In this document: positions 55,141 through 64,000 of the stretch, piece by piece
Layout of the letters: every line of letters starts with the position of its first letter
How positions within the stretch are numbered: the stretch's first letter is position 1
Origin: Aplectana chamaeleonis
Lineage: Eukaryota > Nematoda > Chromadorea > Rhabditida > Cosmocercidae
Assembly (NCBI GenBank): GCA_029168955.1
Contig: JAPDOI010000428.1
Coordinates: 124,001 to 188,000, forward strand
DNA: 64,000 nucleotides
Direction of reading: 5' to 3'
Translations under genes and position numbers: made by a program
Notes under the pieces: model-generated
The model's database searches: none
Told to the model about the DNA's origin: nothing
Seen by the model: only the letters and a program-made list of their open reading frames with translations

Positions 55141-55313
55141 AACTACTTATTTATTTATTTACTATTTTATTTACTCATTTATTCACTTTTTTATTTATTA
55201 CTTATTTATTTATTTTTTTATTAATTTATTTACTTATTTATTTATTTACTTATTTATTTAAATATTTGTTAATTTATTTATTTATTTATTTATTTATTTA
55301 TTTGTTTATTTGT

Positions 55314-55372
<59 letters not shown>

Positions 55373-55400
55373 CTAGTGGCCCTACGGGTCCCTAGCCCGT
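55141..55400 (-). repeat. (TTTA)n tract ending in a hairpin: LINE/SINE-like 3' end on the minus strand
   Basis: A TTTA tract with minor variants runs to about 55,372. On the minus strand it is preceded by a hairpin ACGGG-CTAGGGA-CCCGT (55,384-55,400) and 'ccactagt'. Hairpin then short-repeat tail is the same plan as the LINE end at 10,025 and the end at 63,531. The upstream coding part is not recognisable because satellite follows. Confidence 0.6.
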
Positions 55401-55569
55401 GACAGCCACTTGACTTTAAAACAGCGTACCCTGTTTTGGAGCCTATTTCACTCGATTCTATAGCGTTAGCTTTTTGTTTCTTGATCAACCATAGTTTGTG
55501 AAGACATGAATCTCGACGGCTGATGAAAAAAGTACATAAGAAAAGAGAAGCAGTTTTTCCTCTCTGGTC

Positions 55570-58500
55570 CTTTCTCAAATTGGTGAGCCAGCTCCCCTCT
55601 CTGTTCAGAGGAACGGAGGCCCTCGTCCTATTTCAAAAACACAGGGGGCTTGTAGAGAAGGACGCAAGCTTTCTTTTCTGCCAAAGGAAAGAGGGGCCTT
55701 CGACCTGTTTTAAAAACGCAGGAGTGGGCCTTAGGCCCACTTGTAGAGAAGAAAACCAGCTTTCTTTTCTGCTAAGAAAAAGAGGGGCCTTCGGCATCTC
55801 TAGAAACGCAGGGGTGGGCCTTCGGCCCCTTTGTAGAGAAGTAAGCCAGCTTCCTCCTCTGCTAAGAGAAAGAGGGGCCTTCGGCCTGGTTTAGAAACGC
55901 AGGGTGGGCCTTAGGCCCCCTTGTAGAGAAGAAAGACTGCCTCCTTTTCTGCTAAGAAAAAGAGGGGCCTTCGGCATCTTTAGAAACGCAGGGGTGGGCC
56001 TTCGGCCCCTTTGTAGAGAAGAAATCAGCTCCCTCCTCTGCTAAGAGAAAGAGGGGTCTTCGGCATCTTTTAGAAACGCAGGGTGGGCAGAGAAGAAAAC
56101 CAGCTTCCTTTTCTGCTAAGAAAGAGAGGGACCTTCGGCATCTTTAGAAACGCAGGGGTGGGCCTTCGGCCCCTTCGTAGAGTAGAAAGCCAGCTTCCTC
56201 CTCTGCTAAGAGAAAGAGGGGTCTTCGGCCTGTTTTAGAAACGCAGGGGTGGGCCTTCGGCCCCTTTGTAGAGAAAAAAGCCACCTTCCTTTTCTGCTGA
56301 GAGAAAGAGGCGCCTTCGGCCTGTTTTAGAGACGCAAGGTTGGCCTTAGGCCCCCTTGTAGAGAAGGAAACCAGCTTCCTTTTCTGCTAAGAAAAAGAAG
56401 GGGCTTCGGCATCATTAGAAACGCAGGGGTGGGCCTTCGGCCCCTTCGTAGAGTAGAAAGCCAGCTTCCTTCTCTGCTAAGATAAAGATGGGCCTTCGGC
56501 CTGTTTTAGAAACGCAGGGGCGGGCCTTAGGCCCCCTTGTAGAGAAGAAAGACTGCCTCCTTTTCTGCTTAGAAAAAGAGGGGCCTTCGGCCTGGTTTAG
56601 AAACGCAGGGTGGGCCTTAGGCCCCCTTGTAGAGAAGGAAGCCAGCTTCCTTTTCTGCTAAGAAAGAGAGGGACTTTCGGCCTGTTTTAGAAACGCAGGG
56701 GTGAGCCTTCGGCCCCTTCGTAGAGTAGAAAGCCAGCTTCCTCCTCTACTGAGAGGAAGAGGGGCCTTCGGCCTGTTTTAGAAAGGCAGGGGTGGGCCTT
56801 CGGCCCCTTTGTAGAGAAAAAAGCCACCTTCCTTTTCTGCTGAGAGAAAGAGGCGCCTTCGGCCTGTTTTAGAGACGCAAGGTTGGCCTTAGGCCCCCTT
56901 GTAGAGAAGGAAACCAGCTTCCTTTTCTGCTAAGAAAAAGAGGGGGCTTCGGCATCATTAGAAACGCAGGGGTGGGCCTTCGGCCCCTTCGTAGAGTAGA
57001 AAGCCAGCTTCTTCCTCTGCTAAGAGAAAGAGGGGCCTTCGGCCTGTTTTAGAAACGCAGGGTGGGCCGTAGGCGAAGAGAAGAAAGCCAGCTTCCTTTT
57101 CTGCTAAGAAAGAGAGGGGCCTTCGGCATCTTTAGAAACGCAGGGTGGGCTTTAGACCCCCTTGTAGAGAAGGAAGCCAGCTTCCTTTTCTGCTAAGAGA
57201 GAGAGGGGCCTTCGGCATCTTTAGAAACGCAGGGTGGGCTTTAGACCCCCTTGTAGAGAAGGAAGCCAGCTTCCTTTTCTGCTAAGAAAGAGAGGGACTC
57301 TCGGCCTGTTTTAGAAACGCAGGGGTGAGCCTTCGGCCCCTTCGTAGAGTAGAAAGCCAGCTTCCTCCTCTACTGAGAGGAAGAGGGGCCTTCGGCCTGT
57401 TTTAGAAACGCAGGGTGGGCCTTAGGCCCCCTTGTGGAGAAGGAAGCCAGTTTCCTTTTCTGCTAAGAAAAAGAGGGGCCTTCGGCATCTTTAGAAACGC
57501 AGGGTGGGCTTTAGACCCCCTTGTAGAGAAGAAAGCCAGCTTCCTCTTCTGTTAAGAAAGAGAGGGGCCTTCGGCATCTTTAGAAACGCAGGGTGGGCCT
57601 TAGGTCCCCTTGTAGAGAAGAAAGCCAGCTTCCTTCTCTGCTAAGAAAGAGAGGGGCTTTCGGCATCTTTAGAAACGCAGGGGTGGGCCTTCGGCCCCTT
57701 CGTAGAGTAGAAAGCCAGCTTCCTCCTCTGCTAAGAAAAAGAGGGGCCTTCGGCCTGTTTTAGAAACGCAGGGTGGGCCTTAGGTCCCCTTGTAGAGAAG
57801 AAAGCCAGCTTCCTTCTCTGCTAAGAAAGAGAGGGGCTTTCGGCATCTTTAGAAACGCAGGGGTGGGCCTTCGGCCCCTTCGTAGAGTAGAAAGCCAGCT
57901 TCCTCCTCTGCTAAGAGAAAGAGGGGCCTTCGGCCTGTTTTAGAAACGCAGGGTGGGCCTTAGGCCCCCTTCTAGAGAAGAAAGCCAGCTTTTTTTTCTG
58001 CTAAGAAAGAGAGGGGCCTTCGGCGTCTTTAGAAACGCAGGGGTGAGCCTTCGGCCCCTTTGTTGAGAAGAAAGCCAGTTCTCTCCTCTGCTAAGAGAAA
58101 GAGGCGCCTTCGGCCTGTTTTAGAAACGCAGGGTGGGCCTTAGGCCCCCTTGTGAAGAAGAAAGCCAGCTTAGTTTTCTGCTAAGAAAGAGAGGGGTCTT
58201 CGGTATCTTTAGAAACGCAGGGGTGGGCCTTCGGCCCCTTTGTAGAGTAGAAAGCCAGCTTTCTCCTCTGCTAAGAAAAAGAGGGCCTTCGGCCTGTTTT
58301 AGAAACGCAGAGTGGGCCTTAGGCCCCCTTGTGAAGAAGAAAGCCAGCTTAGTTTTCTGCTAAGAAATAGAGGGGTCTTCGGTCTCTTTAGAAACGCAGG
58401 GGTGGGCCTTCGGCCCCTTTGTAGAGTAGAAAGCCAGCTTCCTCCTCTGCTAAGAGAAAGAGGCCTACGGCGTGCTCTAAAAACACAGGGGTGGGCCGTG

Positions 58501-61500
58501 GGCCCCCTTGTAGAGAAGAAAGCCAGCTTACTTTTCTACTAAGAAAGAGAGGGGTCTTCGGTATCTTTAGAAACGCAGGGGTGGGCCTTCGGCCCCTTCG
58601 TAGAGTAGAAAGCCAGCTTCCTCCTCTACTGAGAGGAAGAGGGGCCTTCGGCCTGTTTTAGAAACGCAGGGTGGGCCTTAGGCCCCCTTGTGGAGAAGGA
58701 AGCCAGCTTCCTTTTCTGCTAAGAAAAAGAGGGGCCTTCGGCATCTTTAGAAACGCAGGGTGGGCTTTAGACCCCCTTGTAGAGAAGAAAGCCAGCTTCC
58801 TTTTCTGTTAAGAAAGAGAGGGGCCTTCGGCATCTTTAGAAACGCAGGGTGGGCCTTAGGTCCCCTTGTAGAGAAGAAAGCCAGCTTCCTTCTCTGCTAA
58901 GAAAGAGAGGGGCTTTCGGCATCTTTAGAAACGCAGGGGTGGGCCTTCGGCTCTCTTCTGTAGAGTAGAAAGCCAGCTTCCTCCTCTGCTAAGAAAAAGA
59001 GGGCCTTCGGCCTGTTTTAGAAACGCAGGGTGGGCCTTAGGTCCTTGTAGAGAAAGAAAGCCAGCTTCCTTCTCTGCTAAGAAAGAGAGGGCTTTCGGCA
59101 TCTTTAGAAACGCAGGGGTGGGCCTTCGGCCCCTCTGCAGAGTAGAAAGCCAGTTCTCTCCTCTGCTAAGAGAAAGAGGCGCCTTCGGCCTGTTTTAGAA
59201 AACGCAGGGTGGGCCTTAGGCCCCCTTGTAGAGAAGAAAGCCAGCTTAGTTTTCTGCTAAGAAAGAGAGGGGTCTTCGGTATCTTTAGAAACGCAGGGGT
59301 GGGGGCCTTCGGCCCCTTTGTAGAGTAGAAAGCCAGCTTCCTCCTCTGCTAAGAAAAGAGGGCCTTCGGCCTGTTTTAGAAACGCAGAGTGGGCCTTAGG
59401 CCCTCCCCTTGTGAAGAAGAAAGCCAGCTTAGTTTTCTGCTAAGAAAGAGAGGGTCTTCAGGTATCTTTAGAGACGCAGGGGTGGGCCTTCGGCCCCTTT
59501 GTAGAGAAGAAAGTCAGCTTCCTCCTCTGCTAAGAGAAAGAGAGGTCTTCGGCCTGATTTAGAAACGCAGGGGTGGGCCTTCGGCCCCTTTGTAGAGAAG
59601 TAAGCCAGCTTACTTTCCTGCTAAAAAAGAGAGGGGCCTTCGTCATCTTTAGAAACGCAGGGGTGGGCCTTCGGCCCCTTTGTAGAGAAGTAAGCCAGCT
59701 TCCTCCTCTGCTAAGAGAAAGAGGCCTACGGCGTGCTCTAAAAACACAGGGGTGGGCCGTGGGCCCCCTTGTAGAGAAGAAAGCCAGCTTACTTTTCTAC
59801 TAAGAAAGAGAGAGGTCTTCGGTATCTTTAGAAACGCAGGGGTGGGCCTTCGGCCCCTTCGTAGAGAAAGCCAGCTTTCTCCTCTGCTAAGAGAGGGGCC
59901 TTCGGCCTGTTTTAGAAACGCAGGGTGGGCCTTAGGTCCCCTTGTAGAGAAGAAAGCCAGCTTCCTTCTCTGCTAAGAAAGAGAGGGGCTTTCGGCATCT
60001 TTAGAAACGCAGGGGTGGGCCTTCGGCCCCTTCGTAGAGTAGAAAGCCAGTTCTCTCCTCTGCTAAGAGAAAGAGGCGCCTTCGGCCTGTTTTAGAAACG
60101 CAGGGTGGGCCTTAGGCCCCCTTGTGAAGAAGAAAGCCAGCTTAGTTTTCTGCTAAGAAAGAGAGGGGTCTTCGGTATCTTTAGAAACGCAGGGGTGGGC
60201 CTTCGGCCCCTTTGTAGAGTAGAAAGCCAGCTTCCTCCTCTGCTAAGAAAAAGAGGGCCTTCGGCCTGTTTTAGAAACGCAGAGTGGGCCTTAGGCCCCC
60301 TTGTGAAGAAGAAAGCCAGCTTAGTTTTCTGCTAAGAAATAGAGGGGTCTTCGGTATCTTTAGAAACGCAGGGGTGAGCCTTCGGCCCCTTTGTAGAGAA
60401 GAAAGCTACCTTCCTCCTCTGCTAAGAGAAACAGGGATCTTCGGCCTGTTTTAGAAACTCAGGGGTGGGCTTTAGGCTCCCTTGTAGAGAAGAAAGCCAG
60501 CTCCCTTTTCTGCTAAGAAAAAGAGGGGCCTCCGGCATCTTTAGAAACGCAGGGGTGGGTCTTCGGCCCCTTTGTAGAGAAGAAAGTCAGCTTCCTCATC
60601 TTCTAAGAGAAAGAGGCCTACGGCGTGCTCTAAAAACACAGGGGTGGGCCGTGGGCCCCCTTGTAGAGAAGAAAGCCAGCTTACTTTTCTACTAAGAAAG
60701 AGAGGGGTCTTCGGTATCTTTAGAAACGCAGGGGTGGGCCTTCGGCCCCTTCGTAGAGTAGAAAGCCAGCTTCCTCTTCTGCTAAGAGAAGGAGGGGCCT
60801 TCGGCCTGTTTTAGAAACGCAGAGTGGGCCTTAGGCCCCCTTGTGAAAAAGAAAGAAAAGCCAGCTTAGTTTTCTGCTAAGAAATAGAGGGGTCTTCGGT
60901 ATCTTTAGAAACGCAGGGGTGGGCCTTCGGCCCCTTTGTAGAGTAGAAAGCCAGCTTCCTCCTCTGCTAAGAGAAAGAGGGGCCTTCGGCCTGTTTTAGA
61001 AACGCAGGGGTGGGCTTTAGGCCCCCTTGTAGAGAAGAAAGCCAGCTTACTTTCCTGCTAAAAAAGAGAGGGGCCTTCGTCATCTTTAGAAACGCAGGGG
61101 TGGGCCTTCGGCCCCTTTGTAGAGAAGTAAGCCAGCTTCCTCCTCTGCTAAGAGAAAGAGGCCTACGGCGTGCTCTAAAAACACAGGGGTGGGCCGTGGG
61201 CCCCCTTGTAGAGAAGAAAGCCAGCTTACTTTTCTACTAAGAAAGAGAGGGGTCTTCGGTATCTTTAGAAACGCAGGGGTGGGCCTTCGGCCCCTTCGTA
61301 GAGTAGAAAGCCAGCTTTCTCCTCTGCTAAGAGAAAGAGGGGCCTTCGGCCTGTTTTAGAAACGCAGGGTGGGCCTTAGGCCCCCTTCTAGAGAAGAAAG
61401 CCAGCTTTTTTTTCTGCTAAGAAAGAGAGGGGCCTTCGGCGTCTTTAGAAACGCAGGGGTGGGCCTTCGGCCCCTTTGTAGAGAAGAAAGCCAGTTCTCT

Positions 61501-63490
61501 CCTCTGCTAAGAGAAAGAGGCGCCTTCGGCCTGTTTTAAAAACGCAGGGTGGGCCTTAGGCCCCCTTGTGAAGAAGAAAGCCAGCTTAGTTTTCTGCTAA
61601 GAAAGAGAGGGGTCTTCGGTATCTTTAGAAACGCAGGGGTGGCCCTTCGGCCCCTTTGTAGAGTAGAAAGCCAGCTTCCTCCTCTGCTAAGAAAAAGAGG
61701 GCCTTCGGCCTGTTTTAGAAACGCAGAGTGGGCCTTAGGCCCCCTTGTGAAGAAGAAAGCCAGCTTAGTTTTCTGCTAAGAAATAGAGGGGTCTTCGGTA
61801 TCTTTAGAAACGCAGGGGTGGGCCTTCGGCCCCTTTGTAGAGTAGAAAGCCAGCTTCCCCCTCTGCTAAGAGAAAGAGGGGCCTTCGGCCTGTTTTAGAA
61901 ACGCAAGGTGGGCCTTAGGCCCCCTTGTGGAGAAGAAAGCCAGCTTACTTTTCTGCTAAAAAAGAGAGGGGCCTTCGTCATCTTCAGAAACGCAAGGGTG
62001 GGCCTTCGGCCCCTCTGTAGAGAAGTAAGCCAGCTTCCTCCTCTGCTAAGAGAAAGAGGCCTACGGCGTGCTTTAAAAACACAGGGGTGGGCCGTGGGCC
62101 CCCTTGTAGAGAAGAAAGCCAGCTTACTTTTCTGCTAAAAAAGAGAGGGGCTTTCGGCATCTTCAGAAACGCAGGGGTGGGCCTTCGGCCTCTTTGTAGA
62201 GAAGAAAGCCTGCTTCCTCTTCTGCTAAGAGAAAGAGGCGCCTTCGGCCTGTTTTAGAAACGTAGGGTGGGCCTTAGGCCCCCTTGTGGAGAAGAAAGCC
62301 AGCTCACTGTTCTGCTAAAAAAGAGAGGGGCCTTCGTCATCTTTAGAAATGCAGGGGTGGGCCTTCGGCCCCTTTGTACAGTAGAAAGCCAGCTTCCTCC
62401 TCTGCTAAGAGAAAGAGGGGCCTTCGGCCTGTTTTGGAAACGCAGGGGTGGGCTTTAGGCCCCCTTGTAGAGAAGAAAGCCAGCTTACTTTTCTGCTAAA
62501 AAAGAGAGGGGCCTTCGGCATCTTTAGAAACGCAGGGGTGGGCCTTCGGCCCCTTTGTAGAGAAGAAAGCCAGCTCTCTCCTCTGCTAAGAGAAAGAGGC
62601 GCCTTCGGCCTGTTTTAGAAACGCAGCGTGGGCCTTAGGCCCCCTTGTGAAGAAGAAAGCCAGCTTAGTTTTCTGCTAAGAAAGAGAGGGGTCTTCGGTA
62701 TCTTTAGAAACGCAGGGGTGGGCCTTCGGCCCCTTTGTAGAGTAGAAAGCCAGCTTCCTCCTCTGCTAAGAAAAAGAGGGCCTTCGGCCTGTTTTAGAAA
62801 CGCAGGGTGGGCCTTAGGCCCCCTTGTAGAGAAGAAAGCCAGCTTACTTTTCTGCTAAAAAAGAGAGGGGCCTTCGGCATCTTCAAAAACGCAGGGGTGG
62901 GTCTTCGGCCCCTTTGTAGAGAAGTAAGCCAGCTTCCTCCTCTGCTAAGAGAAAGAGGCCTACGGCGTGCTCTAAAAACACAGGGGTGGGCCGTGGGCCC
63001 CCTTGTAGAGAAGAAAGCCACCTTACTTTTCTGCTAAGAAAAAGAGGGGCCTCCGGCACCTTTAGAAACGCAGGGGTGGGCCTTAGACCCCTCTGTAGAG
63101 AAGAAAGTCAGCTTCCTCCTCTGCTAAGAGAAAGAGGAGTCTCCGGCATCTTTTAGAAACGCAGGGGTGGGCTCTAAGCTCCCTTGTAGAGAAGAAAGCC
63201 AGCTCCTTTTTCTGCTAAGAAAAAGAGGGGCCTCCGGCATCTTTAGAAACGCAGGGGTGGGCCTTAGACCCCTCTGTAGAGAAGAAAGTCAGCTTCCTCC
63301 TCTGCTAAGAGGAAGAGGCCTACGGCGTGCTCTAAAAAACACAGGGGTGGGCCGTGGACCCCTTGTAGAGAAGAAAGCCAGCTTACTTTTCTGCTAAGAA
63401 ACAGAGGGGCCTTCGGCATTTTTAGAAACGCAGGGGTGAGCCTTCGGCCCCTTTGTAGAGAAGAAAGCCAGCTCCCTTTTCTGCTGAGAG
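55570..63490. repeat. ~90-bp satellite, dimeric to higher order, about 88 units
   Basis: The unit contains 'agaggggccttcggc', 'ctttagaaacgcagggg', 'tgggccttcggccccttt', 'gtagagaagaaagccagctt' and 'cctctgctaagagaaa'. Two main types alternate (one with GGGCCTTAGGCCC and 'ctgttttag', one with GGGCCTTCGGCCC and 'catctttag'), giving a ~179-180 bp dimer; variants recur at ~359 and ~539 bp. A third type ('cctacggcgtgctctaaaaa') appears from 58,460 onward about seven times. Each unit has a 5-7 bp stem with a 3-base loop. The repeated 76-codon frames are translations of the dimer and are not genes. Confidence 0.95.
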
Positions 63491-63530
63491 AAAAAAGGAC
63501 CAACCCCCCCCCCACATCTACGCAGTATTC

Positions 63531-63568
63531 GTTCGGCTTCGCCGAACGATTCATTCATTCATTCATTT
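63531..63568 (+). other. Hairpin plus ATTC tail: 3' end of a plus-strand element
   Basis: GTTCGGC-TTC-GCCGAAC (63,531-63,547) is followed by ATTC repeats to 63,568. It mirrors the hairpin/tail at 55,141-55,400 on the other side of the satellite, with opposite polarity. Confidence 0.55.
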
Positions 63569-64000
63569 AATACGCTACAGAAGGTAGACATTGAAAATAG
63601 GGCAAAATATACATAGCCGAAAAGCAAAGTGAAACATTACCACGCAAGAAGAATATTCGAAACTTTGCGTTTGAAAGATGGAAAAGAACGGGGAACATTC
63701 ATAAAGTTTAATTTCAAAGAGACGAAAGCAGAGCCAGCTCTGCATGTGAAACTTTTCAATCTGAGGTTAGTTCTGGGAATACTAAAAGAAATTTTCTCCG
63801 AGTTCCCACGTGTCCTAGAGGCGTTGAGTTTATAGAACTTCGATTTGTCAATTCTCAATATTCCACTCAAGATTTTAAAGATCATGCAGACATCGTTTCG
63901 CTTACGGCGAGACTCAAGCGAGTGTAACGTCAGTTCTTCATTTCTCCTTGAGGGACCAGGAACTCTAGCATAAGAAAATCCATTCAGTCTCAAGAAAACT
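63569..64000 (-). pseudogene. C-terminal end of a CR1-like LINE (runs off the window)
   Basis: The minus frame 63,993-63,637 ends with LTLHSLESRRKRNDVCMIF then KILSG, followed by an Arg/Ser/Phe-rich tail ending FPSFKRKVSNIL. This matches the layout of CR1-type C-termini (LxxLExRRxRxDxxxxYKI, then a tail with ..SFK..L) and resembles the LINE at 10,025-11,785. The 3' end has a CTAC-CTTCT-GTAG hairpin and AATG repeats shared with the neighbouring plus-strand tail. RT lies outside the window. No frameshift is seen in the visible part. Confidence 0.65.

Noticed and set aside
55141..55372. Open frame of Phe/Leu/Ile/Tyr repeats as a membrane protein
   Set aside because: Translation of the TTTA tract.
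58133..63397. Family of 76-codon frames (MGLRPPCEEESQLSFLLRKR and similar)
   Set aside because: They are translations of the ~180-bp satellite dimer, start at whatever ATG-like codon occurs and lack independent support.

Overview
This 64 kb window looks like a transposon-rich, probably heterochromatic stretch of an animal genome. The evidence is broken reverse transcriptases (RTs) of CR1-like, RTE-like and Penelope-like type, many inverted-repeat MITEs with TTAA or TA target duplications, long CA/GT microsatellites, and several kilobases of satellite. There is no operon structure and no bacterial gene. A nematode or other small invertebrate is my best guess, but nothing here fixes the phylum. 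I found no convincing host protein gene. Almost every long open frame is either a retroelement remnant or a repeat whose unit length is a multiple of three.

Layout. 1-10 kb: GC-rich and AT-rich palindromic elements and ATCCGA-rich arrays. 9.8-11.8 kb: a SINE-like element tail-to-tail with a 5'-truncated CR1-like LINE. 11.8-17.2 kb: a 42-bp satellite, each unit carrying a perfect or near-perfect CRE palindrome (TGACGTCA). 18.5-21 kb: TTAA and TA MITEs, one with a nested insertion. 22.5-24.6 kb: an RTE-like RT pseudogene whose catalytic core is tandemly repeated five times with a 317-bp period. 25.2-27.7 and 38.9-42.7 kb: two copies of a long palindromic composite element. Aligning them gives a natural empty/filled site that proves the TTAA duplication of the MITE family. 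28-31 kb: more MITEs, one with a nested element and an 8-bp target duplication. 32.6-33.5 kb: a Penelope RT remnant. 34.1-37.0 kb: a Penelope-like element with the GIY-YIG endonuclease N-terminal to the RT (permuted, Naiad-like), broken by frameshifts and a stop. 43.1-43.9 kb: a LINE remnant with a 2A-like motif, a zinc-finger-like segment and an AP-endonuclease C-terminus. 45-51.3 kb: foldback-like elements whose arms enclose TTCGAA-rich 41/42-bp arrays. 54.1-54.4 kb: a cluster of GTACYGACCGCG motifs. 55.1-63.6 kb: an ~8 kb satellite of ~90-bp units flanked on both sides by outward-facing hairpin-plus-tetramer-tail ends. 63.6-64 kb: the C-terminus of another LINE on the minus strand.

Nothing here acts together as a pathway. 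The coherent story is layered insertion, with nested elements, empty-site pairs and repeated birth of 41-43 bp tandem arrays. The strongest candidates for new biology are the CRE satellite, the amplified RT core, the permuted Penelope element and the foldback/TTCGAA elements. Unit counts, boundaries and family names come from reading by eye.
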